This document shows positions 56,701 to 64,000 of a stretch of DNA of 64,000 nucleotides, piece by piece. The position numbers were made by a program, and so were the translations under genes. Below the pieces are notes generated by a model. It saw nothing but the letters and a program-made list of their open reading frames with translations. It had not been told where the DNA came from and searched no databases. This DNA comes from Xiphias gladius. Lineage: Eukaryota > Chordata > Actinopteri > Istiophoriformes > Xiphiidae. Positions within the stretch are counted from its first letter, which is position 1, and each line of letters begins with the position of its first letter. The DNA lies in assembly GCF_016859285.1 (NCBI RefSeq), contig NC_053403.1:2470448-2534447 (forward strand), read 5' to 3'.

Positions 56701-59700
56701 ATGATGAGGTTTTTTGTTTAGTTTTTTTTTTTACAATCCAATGGCAATGCAAAGTAAACCTAAAGGGATCTGTACCACTCTATATATTATAATAATTCCA
56801 AACAACACATGATATAACTACATAAAATACAGTTTGTCGTCATCTGTATCAAAGACGAAGAGCAGCTTTTTAATGGGACAGTTCCTGGTTCTTCCGTAGA
56901 AACCTGAATGTGACCATATCACTTTTTCCTCACTTTACTAGAACCACATACGACTAACTCCTTCAGGCTACTGATGGTGGTTCAGACGCTAGTTTTCGTG
57001 GTTGATACCTTCACTTCCTCCTCGTACTGGAACCTTCGTTTGCTGACGATGACGTCCTCGATTCCCCTCCGGTCTCCAAACTTCTTCTCGAACATTGTGT
57101 AGTTTTTGAAGAGCTCCTGTGCCTCGTGTTTAGGGATTCTGTCCAAAGCGTACTTGTATATCACCCTAACACGTTCAAACTGTAAGGGAAGGGACAATTA
57201 ATCAACAAGTTGGGGTTTTCTTTGTGTCTTGTTTTTTTTTTTTTAGTTTTTGGTGAAAAGAAATCACACTTTAACGGCCAAAAAATACCCCTACAAACCA
57301 CAACTCACTTCAATCTTAGGACAAGGATAATTTTAATAGCTGTCCGGTACCTAATTTAAATTCATAAAAGATGAAAAGTCCTTAAGCCTGTTACAGGATG
57401 GATTTTTTTTTCTATGCTGAGTTACACAAACCTCTTTCTGTATCTCCTCAAACTTGGCGAAGGCCACAAAGAGGTTTTCATCCACATGTTCTTCTCCAAA
57501 GAACTCCACCGCCCTCTCGTACACCTTTCTGCTGTGAGCAATGTAGCCATGCTTTTCTTCAAAACGAGCGTACTTGATCCAGTTCTTCACTTCGGGGTGA
57601 ACGATGACGAGTGCAGCAGAGTTAAGGAGTTTTTAAGTGACAAAAACACAAACAGTGACAAAGTGACAAACAATCAATCATCCCACTTTTATAAAATACT
57701 AGTACCAGTTCCTATGAGACAGAGGTGAACCCATTATGTATTTCTACTCATTTAATCTGAACTGTTCTGATATCTGTCTGTTCAGCACTTTCGGCAAACA
57801 TTTTCACACTGCATGCAAGTATTTGTTTAAAACGTGCATGCTCTATACTCTTTGTTAAATGGTGTTTAAAAAAAAAAAAAAAAAAAATCACGTGAAACTG
57901 AAAGGACTCTGGAATACAGTAACTAGGTGCAGTATTCGAATGATTCCTGTTTTCTGAAAGATTGTTTTGGCATTTTACAATGTATTTTCTTGACTGCTGG
58001 ATGTTATAAGTTACAAAAGAGAACATCCCATAATTTCCTGTTTTTGGTACCCTGCAAACAAAGTGGATCGAAGTTTTATTTGTGTGCTGTGACTTAACTT
58101 TCAACATTATTGGGGGAGGACAGGTATGCTGCATGTGCCTGCTTATGTTTTCATTTTTTTTACCTTCACTTTTTGAATGTTGCACAAAGCTGCTTCTATT
58201 CACCTGAGAGTTTCCTGCGCAAACAAAAATAAATGTAAATCCAAAACTAAATCTTTGCTGTGAATGTGGTCTAACCACAACCACAACAAACCTCCTTCAG
58301 ATCCTGTCCACTGGTAAATGCTGCTCTTTTCAGTGGATTAAAACTCCGACCACCCCACATGAAAACACCAACAAAAGGATATATCGCTCATAAATGGTGC
58401 GAGCTTTGTCCACCTCCTTGTAGCGCAGCTCAAAATTGATGTAGGAATGCCAGGCCTGTTCGTCAGGCTCCCACTCCATCCAACGCTCAAACACCTGCCG
58501 GCAGCCAGCAACGTTCCCCAGCATCTCCTCCATGTAGGTGTACTTGTACCTGTTGGAAGGACAAATAGTCAGACATTAAAAAGCAGAAATATTCCCCGTG
58601 GAACAAAGGACAACCAACCGTGTAAAAAAGTTAAAGTAGGCTACAAACACATACTAAAGATTCTCTAGTTATTCTTTTACAGTCACACGCATCAAGCTTT
58701 TCAAAGTGTCAAACCATCATAAATACATCCAAGTATTCCCTCCTCCTGTATTCTCTAAGGTAAGCAGCTAATCACCTGTTTCCTAGCAACAAAATTCAAT
58801 TGAAAAATAATCACCACTTTGGCAACACTTCAAATAAATGTATCAACAAAATACATTTCCTGTGCGTTGTCGGAGAGAATAACATCTACTCGGTGCAGCA
58901 CTTACAAACATCAGTTTCTTTTACAGGAATAGTTTGAAATTTTGGGACATACGGCTTTGTGCATTTCATGCAGATAGTTAGATGTCTGCTCTCTGACAAT
59001 GAACCTGTAGCCAGGAGGCAATTAGCTTAACTAACCATAAAGACATTAGAAGCAGAGGAAAACAGCCTGGTTCTGTCCAGTTTTTAAATTTACTAATTAA
59101 TTTTTTATTTCTCGTTTTCCCCTGTTTCCAGTGTTTATGCTAAGCTTAAGTAATCGGCTCCTGACTCTTCTTATCTGCAAGCAAGCAAATAAGTGTATTT
59201 TTCAAGATTCCAAACTATTCCTTTAGCTTTTTGGAGAAACTGCAAAACTGTCATTACCACCAGGAATCGGTGACAAAACCTTAGTCTATTAGGAAGTAAT
59301 TAAATGTAATTCATACCAGAACTGGTTAACTCGAGGGAGGATGGTGATGGCTCTGTCCCAGATGTTGCGGGCGTGGTTCACCTGGCGGCTCTTCATCTCC
59401 ATCTCGGCATACTTCAGCCACAGAGTGATGTTGCGGTGATCGACGTCCAGCGCTCGCTCGTAAATGGAACGAGCCCTGAAACCAGAGTAACCAGTGATGA
59501 GGGAAAACTGTACAGAACAGATACAGTGGGACTGTTCTAACGGAAACTCGGTTTAAATGATGCAAATTTTACCCAAAATATCAAAATTGATAGACCAGGC
59601 CAGATTTCTTCAATTTTTGTTTTTTTGAAATTTTGACATCCTTAGCATGAGAAAGGTTAATCACAACACAGAGCACTGATATTTAAAAAAAAAAAAAAAA

Positions 59701-61126
59701 AAAGGTACATATGCAGGCTTGTCACCAGACTAAAACTGACAATGAAATAAGCCTGATTTATAGAGGGTTTCTGGAGAAAATAACAATGTGCTGATATTTT
59801 ATAAAATACTAAATACAAGCACAGTACCTCTGGATCTCTTTCAGGCTTTCTTCCCATTGTGCGTATTTAATCCAGTTACTGATGACAGTGCGATTTTTTC
59901 TTATGTTGTCCTCAAACCCCTGAAGGAAAAGACATACAAGAGTTTCAAAAAGGTTAAGTCTGCATTTGTTCCTCTTGTTGGGTTTACTAGTGCTTAATTA
60001 GAGTGATATACAAGTACATTTGAATGAACATAGAAGTCAAATGATGCAAATGTAATCATTAATTATTGGGTAGTAGAAAGAATTACAGAAGAATTTTAAG
60101 AAGAACCAGAGAATGTCAAATGTCTGTGTTAAAGATTGCACCCGTCAGACAGAAAAATGCAAAAAAAGGCAAATGATACATTGGTGTAACAGACATTTGA
60201 CTGGTTGTAAGCACCTACCTTCCTCTTCCTCAGTTTGTAATCGTTCAGCTCCTCCTCATCAGTGATCTTCTGTTTCGGTGGTGGTGGCAGAAGTTCAAGC
60301 TCCCTCTCTTTGGCTTCTCTCAGCAGCTGCTCAGCGGTGATCTGAACCTCTGCAGGAGCTTTATTCTTCACCTAAAACACACAAAAAGAAGCCGTCTAAT
60401 ACGATGCTGCTCCAGCCGTGAGCATAATGTCTTGATGTTCTGCGTGTTTTAACACTGAATACCAATAGCCTTTGGAAAAATAAAAAATAAAAAATCCAAA
60501 ACCAAACAGAAATTTCAGAAATGTAACAGAAAATGTTTCACTGAATACTTTGGGAATATTTTAGAGGTAAGTCGCACAGCAAATCAATGCTGTGTGTGTT
60601 TAAGCAGTATTATAAAAAATATGCAAAGTAGGAAGATGTGTGATACGCAGTATGACTGTGTATGACTGTGTGTATATGAGTGTTATATTTACAAAACTTA
60701 AAAGATTTCTATGTAGACCACTACATTTAGGTACAACACCATTACACACAGTAACGGGACGATATGAAGGGGGAAGGCTTTTGTTGTTATGTGATATGGG
60801 CGAGACTGAAGATGAATTCCTTTATATGTATCGGCTCGTTATAGGATGATTCCAGAACTATACTTTTTATTAAAATATAATTTTTTGCTAACTTCTTCTG
60901 TTTGGGCTGTGGGGAGCTCGAGTCTTTTTTTGTGGCAGACTTAATTATCAAGCTTTGGAGGGGAGACAGTGCACTTTGCCTGCATGTTTAATTGAATATG
61001 TTATCTTTGCTTACACGTGTTGTTTCACCACTGCCAGGGTATAGAGTATAATGGTGCCTTGTAAATCCAAGTAGGTTTGACACTTACACGTACATTATAC
61101 AAATAAACAACTATCACATCTCCTAT

Positions 61127-61179
<53 letters not shown>

Positions 61180-61743
61180 TATATTATAGTATGCACCCAA
61201 CCCATCTGACTGTCTCTGAGGTGTCTTTGAAGCTTTGTAAATATGTTTGTGTAGGTGTAAGTCTTTTCAAAGAGTACTATGCAGTGTCTTCAAAAGACTT
61301 CCCAAAGAAGTAAAAACCTACCAGTATTTAGCTCTTTGTACAAAAAACAGAAATAAGTGGCGTAATAATGTGTAAAAAAATAATAATGATGATGAAACGT
61401 AGGAAACCCAAACAAAGAGCACCATCATTAGTTAGCGTTGACAGCAAAGGTAGCTTAACTGTTACTGCGGCTAATGAGGTTTCCGTCAGCGGCTAATTTT
61501 ACTCCTCCTATAAAAGTACTTTAATCAATGTTCTTAGTGGAATTTACAGATGCGTAAGATTTGAACTTAGAGGCAAACATGAGCGCTATCTGGAGAAGTT
61601 TGCTTCATTAAACTTTACCGCTGTCCGTTAGCATTAGCTTAGCCGAAGTCAGCTCATGGCTCCTCTCTCATAATGTGTTTTGGTTTTTTTCTTACCTTCG
61701 CCACCTTCGGTATCCGCTGTTTGCCTGCCGCGGTGGAGGCCAT
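50304..61743 (-). CDS. crnkl1: Crooked neck-like 1, spliceosomal HAT-repeat protein (14 coding exons)
   Basis: CRNKL1 (yeast Clf1/Syf3) is a scaffold of the Prp19-associated complex in the activated spliceosome, acting in the nucleus. Fourteen exons join in frame to 766 codons plus TAG. The start [16 protein letters not shown] matches the 687-residue human form. Residues 17-630 are tandem HAT (half-TPR) repeats with typical W..Y/YERAL motifs, e.g. [49 protein letters not shown], nearly identical to human. The C-terminus is about 80 residues longer, made of an acidic Asp run and 13 serines. Intron 5 (57611-58382) is of AT-AC U12 type. Intron 8 contains a dead Tc1-like element. Head to head with cfap61. 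Confidence 0.98.
50379..50435 (-). repeat. crnkl1: Coding trinucleotide repeats in crnkl1: (AGC)11 and (GAC)n
   Basis: On the coding strand 11 AGC codons plus AGT and AGC (50379-50417) encode 13 Ser, preceded by five or more GAC codons (50421-50435 and beyond) encoding Asp. The near-perfect codon repetition marks microsatellite expansion rather than a selected codon mix. Confidence 0.95.
51363..51405. repeat. Poly(A) plus (TA)n tract
   Basis: Fourteen A followed by TA repeats in crnkl1 intron 13. Confidence 0.9.
51776..52024 (-). CDS. crnkl1: crnkl1 exon 13
   Basis: Residues 549-631, [20 protein letters not shown] ... [20 protein letters not shown] ... [15 protein letters not shown]. The KKRRK cluster may act as a nuclear localisation signal. 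Confidence 0.97.
52388..52489 (-). CDS. crnkl1: crnkl1 exon 12
   Basis: Residues 515-548, [20 protein letters not shown] then [14 protein letters not shown]. Confidence 0.97.
52984..53223 (-). CDS. crnkl1: crnkl1 exon 11
   Basis: Residues 435-514, [20 protein letters not shown] ... [20 protein letters not shown] ... QPRLDMPE. Confidence 0.97.
53795..53875 (-). CDS. crnkl1: crnkl1 exon 10
   Basis: Residues 408-434, [20 protein letters not shown] then QGARKVM. Confidence 0.96.
54078..54137 (-). CDS. crnkl1: crnkl1 exon 9
   Basis: Residues 388-407, [20 protein letters not shown] (human [20 protein letters not shown]). 20 codons; separated from exon 8 by the transposon-bearing intron. Confidence 0.96.
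54660..56175 (+). mobile_element. Tc1/mariner element (degenerate) in crnkl1 intron 8
   Basis: Perfect terminal inverted words TATACACTGCTCAAAAAAA (54660-54678) and its reverse complement (56157-56175), with TA at both outer edges as expected for a TA target-site duplication. About 1.5 kb, typical for Tc1-like elements. It encodes a broken DD34E transposase on the plus strand, antisense to crnkl1. Confidence 0.93.
54832..56123 (+). pseudogene. Tc1-like DD34E transposase pseudogene
   Basis: Recognisable blocks: an HTH-type N-terminal half ([20 protein letters not shown]), [14 protein letters not shown], and [12 protein letters not shown]; exactly 34 residues separate the Asp of HDNA from the Glu of PIEHLWD. 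Lesions: an in-frame TAG near 54916, the first catalytic Asp replaced by Gly (codon 55372-55374), a frameshift close to 55480 leaving TGA 55486-55488 in the first frame, and TAG at 55494-55496 in the second. It cannot make active transposase. Confidence 0.9.
56282..56473 (-). CDS. crnkl1: crnkl1 exon 8
   Basis: Residues 324-387, [20 protein letters not shown] ... [20 protein letters not shown]. Confidence 0.97.
57009..57179 (-). CDS. crnkl1: crnkl1 exon 7
   Basis: Residues 267-323, [20 protein letters not shown] ... [20 protein letters not shown]. Confidence 0.97.
57432..57610 (-). CDS. crnkl1: crnkl1 exon 6 (after the AT-AC intron)
   Basis: Residues 207-266, [20 protein letters not shown] ... 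[23 protein letters not shown] repeats. Donor GAG|GTTTGT is weak. Confidence 0.96.
57611..58382 (-). other. crnkl1: AT-AC (U12-type) intron of crnkl1
   Basis: 5' end ATATCCTTTT (58382 down to 58373); branch-point match TCCTTAAC at 57628-57621; 3' end GCAC at 57614-57611. The branch adenosine is about 11 bases from the 3' end, inside the usual 10-14 range for U12 introns. Splicing here restores [13 protein letters not shown] (human ERFVLVHPDVKNW). No GT..AG choice gives that junction. A 178-codon open frame inside is chance. Confidence 0.93.
58383..58549 (-). CDS. crnkl1: crnkl1 exon 5 (before the AT-AC intron)
   Basis: Residues 151-207, [20 protein letters not shown] ... [10 protein letters not shown]. 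The exon ends CGA T and is followed by ATATCCTTTT, the U12 5' splice-site consensus, rather than GT. Confidence 0.95.
58925..59225. repeat. Dispersed repeat family A, copy 3
   Basis: 'ggaatagtttgaaattttggga', 'cattagaagcagaggaaaacagcctgg' (inverse of the CTCTGCTTCC core) followed by 'tttatgctaagctt' and 'aagtgtatttttcaagattccaaactattcc'. Terminal words are roughly inverted, suggesting a short inverted-repeat element. In crnkl1 intron 4. Confidence 0.55.
59317..59475 (-). CDS. crnkl1: crnkl1 exon 4
   Basis: Residues 98-151, [20 protein letters not shown] ... [20 protein letters not shown] repeats 2-3. Ends inside a Trp codon completed by exon 5. Confidence 0.97.
59828..59919 (-). CDS. crnkl1: crnkl1 exon 3
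   Basis: Residues 68-98, [20 protein letters not shown] then [11 protein letters not shown]; first HAT repeat. Confidence 0.97.
60219..60371 (-). CDS. crnkl1: crnkl1 exon 2
   Basis: Residues 17-67, [20 protein letters not shown] then [16 protein letters not shown], almost identical to human. Confidence 0.98.
61128..61179. repeat. (ACT)n microsatellite
   Basis: About 17 uninterrupted ACT units in crnkl1 intron 1. Confidence 0.97.
61696..61743 (-). CDS. crnkl1: crnkl1 exon 1
   Basis: Residues 1-16, [16 protein letters not shown] (human [17 protein letters not shown]). Donor AAG|GTAAGA. The start sits in AAAAAATGGCC. Confidence 0.96.
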
Positions 61744-61859
61744 TTTTTCTGGTAGCTTTAACAAAACACAAAAGTCAGGTTACAAAAGCTTTTTAAAATG
61801 TTTCGACAACGACAAAAACTGTGACAGAGGACGAAACGTTGCGGTCTCAGCCAGCGCCG

Positions 61860-61890
61860 GCCGCCATTACGGTACCCAGAAGGCTTTGCG
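61860..61890 (+). promoter_or_regulatory. YY1-like and ZNF143/STAF-like sites
   Basis: GCCGCCATT (61860-61868) is the reverse complement of the YY1 core AATGGCGGC. It overlaps a match to the 25-base ZNF143 site at 61866-61890, with the CCCAGAA and TTGCG blocks intact (about 19 of 25). Both factors favour bidirectional promoters. Confidence 0.5.
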
Positions 61891-61919
61891 ACTTACCGTC
61901 CACCGCGGTGCGGCGTTCT

Positions 61920-61933
61920 ATTACTATGGTAAC
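61920..61933 (+). promoter_or_regulatory. cfap61: RFX X-box
   Basis: ATTACTATGGTAAC matches 12 of 14 positions of the palindromic X-box GTTACCATGGTAAC, with a perfect right half-site GGTAAC. A further half-site TAGCAAC follows at 61949-61955. X-boxes bound by RFX factors are a hallmark of ciliary gene promoters. It lies 284 bases before the cfap61 start codon. Confidence 0.6.
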
Positions 61934-62216
61934 AGAGATTGTGTCAGTTAGCAACCACCGCGACGAAACGTTACGGACGATTTCGTTTCTAATTTCACCC
62001 GTAAGCAATAGAAAGTTAGCCTATAAAGCTAGTTTTGTAGTTTGTCAGAAATAAATCTGCAACAAGTTTGTAACAGCCGTTCAGCTTAACTTTAAAAAAT
62101 GTGCTTATGTTTTGTGTGTGTTTTTTTATTGTTTAACTACATTAACCCCTCATCGTTGTTGTTGTTTTTATTGTGGTTGACATGATACGGTGACTCTCCA
62201 TTAACAACCAGTGAAG

Positions 62217-62359
62217 ATGAGGACTGTAACATCGGACAGCGGTCAAGAGGAAACTGTGACCGTGAGAAGAAGTGAATCATCGGATGCTCAGGGGATTGAC
62301 GGCCTCGTCAGCCCTTCAGCCCTGGCGGTTTTTGGAAGGGTGAATGTAATTCAGCTACT
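62217..62359 (+). CDS. cfap61: cfap61 exon 1
   Basis: Residues 1-48, ending FGRVNVIQLL across the junction (human FGKLNIIYLL). Donor ACT|GTAAGA, two bases of a Leu codon left over. Confidence 0.92.
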
Positions 62360-64000
62360 GTAAGAAAACCCTTTTCTTTTTTAGTATCTTAGGTATAAAG
62401 TTCAGACAGTGATCGACAGGCTTTGTGTACAGAAGCACAGTAACTCACTGGCCTGTCAAACTAACAATTTGCCTATGAAGCTGCCCATGAATTATTTTTG
62501 TGTCAACAATAATGACAAATATCCGTGACAACATACCAAAAACAAAAAAACTTTATCTGAGTATTTATTGAACTCCCTTGTAACTCAACTCTGATGTTTA
62601 CTTAACGGTTTAACCGTTAACGCTACTGTTCAACGTGCTGACGTGCTGCGGTAAGCGTATTGTGTCACTTCCGGTTGCCGGCGTTTGCGTGACTGCTAGC
62701 GAGTTTTGCTGCTCTGTCTCTACCCGGTTAATTTTGCTATTTTCTTTATTGTGCAATTAAAACCACATTAGTTTTGCTTAAGCACTCTTACCCCCCCTTT
62801 TAGTGATTTTCTCGCTACTTTTGAGTTGTTTACACGGTATTCAGATCCGCTAGTTACTTTAGCTTAGCAGTTAGCGATGGCCTCTCTCCCTCCCTCTCAC
62901 TCTCCTGCTCTCTCTTGCTCGGTGTGTCTTAACTTGAGTTCCAACTCTGCCTCCTTAAGCGATAATGGTAAATGTAATAAATTTAGTTTATTTGCAGTGA
63001 TGGAGGCCAGGCTCAGTGAACTAAAGCACGGCTGCGCACCATGGAAACCAAATCGTTAGCTGCTATAGTTAGCCAGCAGGCAGTAGCTGGTGCGGGCCGA
63101 CGCAACGTATCTCCTGCCCCCCCGGTAGCTAGGAAGCCAGGTCGGCTGGGTGACTGTCTGTAACACGAAACATATTTATCTAGATGCAATTTGGTACCGT
63201 TTGCACTCTCTGGTTTGATGCCTGACTGTATTTCCTTAGACTGATACTTACTCTTTACAATGACAGTAAAGTTTTATTTAATCAAATGCAATTATTTATG
63301 CTCAAAAATGTCTTAAAGATTCAAATGATGGATTCCAATGATGACAAGTTTTCAGGGTGGAAAAAAACCATCAAAATGTCCATTACTTCTGAAACCACTA
63401 CAGCAGCATAATCCACATCTTACCTGTTCATCTGTATGCTCAGTTCATTTCTAGTACTTATGAAGGCAGTACACAAGGCAGTAAATGATGACTGGAACAT
63501 GAATAGAAAACAGAGAGGAGGATAATTTGTGGTACAAGAGTAGTTTGAAATGTTTCTGTGGACATTTTAGTTTTTAATTTGTGAAATCTTGCCACCGCTC
63601 GAGTAGTTTGTATCTAAGCTAACCATAGTTGCTGTTCTACATATGCTAAGCAACAAACTTTTACCATTTACTGGCTGTGATCCTGTGGGAGGATGTAGAA
63701 GATAACTACTAGCTATTGCCATTAGTAGTAATCATAGTAATGATGACATAATTGCAGTATTCATCTACATAAAGATCAACATCTTTATGTAAAAAGTCAC
63801 TTAGTGAGAGTTTTAATGTCACATAAACAGGATTTTCTGATTCTTGTTTCTTCTTTGCTGTCTTGGACCCTCTAGAGAGAAAGCCAACCTAGCAGTGACC
63901 TTGGCCAATGAAAAGGATGACATCCTGGCCCACGCTTCCTTCTTCGATCACCCTGTTGGAGATTTGGTGGATCAGGCTCACTGGGAACCTTTCCTGCAGA
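62217..64000 (+). CDS. cfap61: CFAP61, cilia- and flagella-associated protein 61 (5' part, runs off the window)
   Basis: CFAP61 belongs to the calmodulin- and spoke-associated complex at the base of axonemal radial spokes and is needed for sperm flagella. Two exons are present: 62217-62359 and 63876 to the window edge, giving about 89 codons of a protein of over 1,200 residues in human. The frame reads MRTVTSDSGQEETVTVRRSE ... then VIQLLEKANLAVTLANEKDD and HASFFDHPVGD, matching human YLLEKANLAVTLCNDKEE and ATFLDYP. The start is the ATG in GTGAAGATGAGG. Intron 1 carries a retroelement fragment. Divergent from crnkl1. Confidence 0.93.
62690..63165 (+). mobile_element. 5' fragment of a fish non-LTR retroelement ORF (SGNH-type ORF1)
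   Basis: MASLPPSHSPALSCSVCLNL ... SLSDNGKCNKFSLFAVMEAR then LSEL at 62877-63010 matches what I remember as the N-terminus of a high-copy fish protein that carries a CxxC cluster, a short coiled coil and then an SGNH-hydrolase domain, linked to CR1/L2-type LINEs. The frame breaks after LSEL; shifted frames continue with 'AAIVSQQAVAGAG' and 'RLGDCL'. The hydrolase part is missing. It lies in cfap61 intron 1. Confidence 0.6.
63876..64000 (+). CDS. cfap61: cfap61 exon 2 (cut by the window edge)
   Basis: EKANLAVTLANEKDDILAHA then SFFDHPVGDLVDQAHWEPFL. Acceptor CCCTCTAG|A completes the Leu codon from exon 1. Confidence 0.95.

Larger units (their letters stand above)
61744..62216. promoter_or_regulatory. 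Divergent crnkl1/cfap61 promoter
   Basis: 473 bases between opposed start codons, CpG-rich in the centre, without an obvious TATA box. Contains adjoining YY1 and ZNF143-like sites (61860-61890) and an X-box (61920-61933). This fits a bidirectional promoter joining a housekeeping splicing gene and a ciliary gene. Confidence 0.75.

Noticed and set aside
57748..58284. 178-codon open frame on the minus strand
   Set aside because: It lies wholly inside the crnkl1 AT-AC intron, includes a poly-Phe run from an A-tract, and resembles no protein.
62877..63059. 60-codon frame as a small gene or extra cfap61 exon
   Set aside because: It matches a repeated retroelement ORF start, not CFAP61, and cfap61 exon 1 joins exon 2 in frame without it.

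Overview
The window is vertebrate nuclear DNA from a ray-finned fish, most likely a spiny-rayed (percomorph) teleost. Coding sequence is split into many short exons with GT..AG introns, codon use is GC-rich, and the introns carry CA/TA microsatellites and dispersed repeats typical of percomorph genomes. There are no operons, ribosome binding sites, CRISPR arrays or prokaryotic genes.

Layout. Bases 1-12,400 are mostly intergenic: one possible terminal exon of an unidentified plus-strand gene (697-849), two promoter-like GC-rich patches (2.1 and 8.4 kb), microsatellites and repeats. Bases 12,401-46,692 (minus strand) hold a complete cd109-like gene of the alpha-2-macroglobulin/complement family. 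I could join 33 coding exons into one open frame of 1,457 codons, with a signal peptide, an intact GCGEQN thioester and a GPI-anchor tail. Bases 47,281-49,913 (plus) hold complete naa20, the NatB catalytic subunit (6 exons, 178 residues). Bases 50,304-61,743 (minus) hold complete crnkl1, a spliceosomal HAT-repeat protein (14 coding exons, 766 residues). From 62,217 (plus) cfap61, an axonemal radial-spoke-associated protein, begins and runs off the right edge.

The genes form two head-to-head pairs, cd109/naa20 (588 bp between start codons) and crnkl1/cfap61 (473 bp), with naa20 and crnkl1 tail to tail (390 bp between stops). naa20-crnkl1-cfap61 matches the human chromosome 20p11.23 order; human CD109 is on chromosome 6q13, so its position here is a local rearrangement relative to human.

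Main observations: (1) crnkl1 contains an AT-AC minor-spliceosome (U12-type) intron with a textbook 5' site and branch point; (2) the crnkl1/cfap61 promoter has a near-consensus RFX X-box beside the ciliary gene plus adjoining YY1 and ZNF143-like sites; (3) a CTCF-like motif lies in the cd109/naa20 divergent promoter; (4) the fish CD109 lacks the furin-type RRRR motif of human CD109; (5) crnkl1 ends in a repeat-encoded Asp/Ser tail; (6) a dead Tc1/mariner element with intact ends lies in a crnkl1 intron. I found no wholly new biological system.
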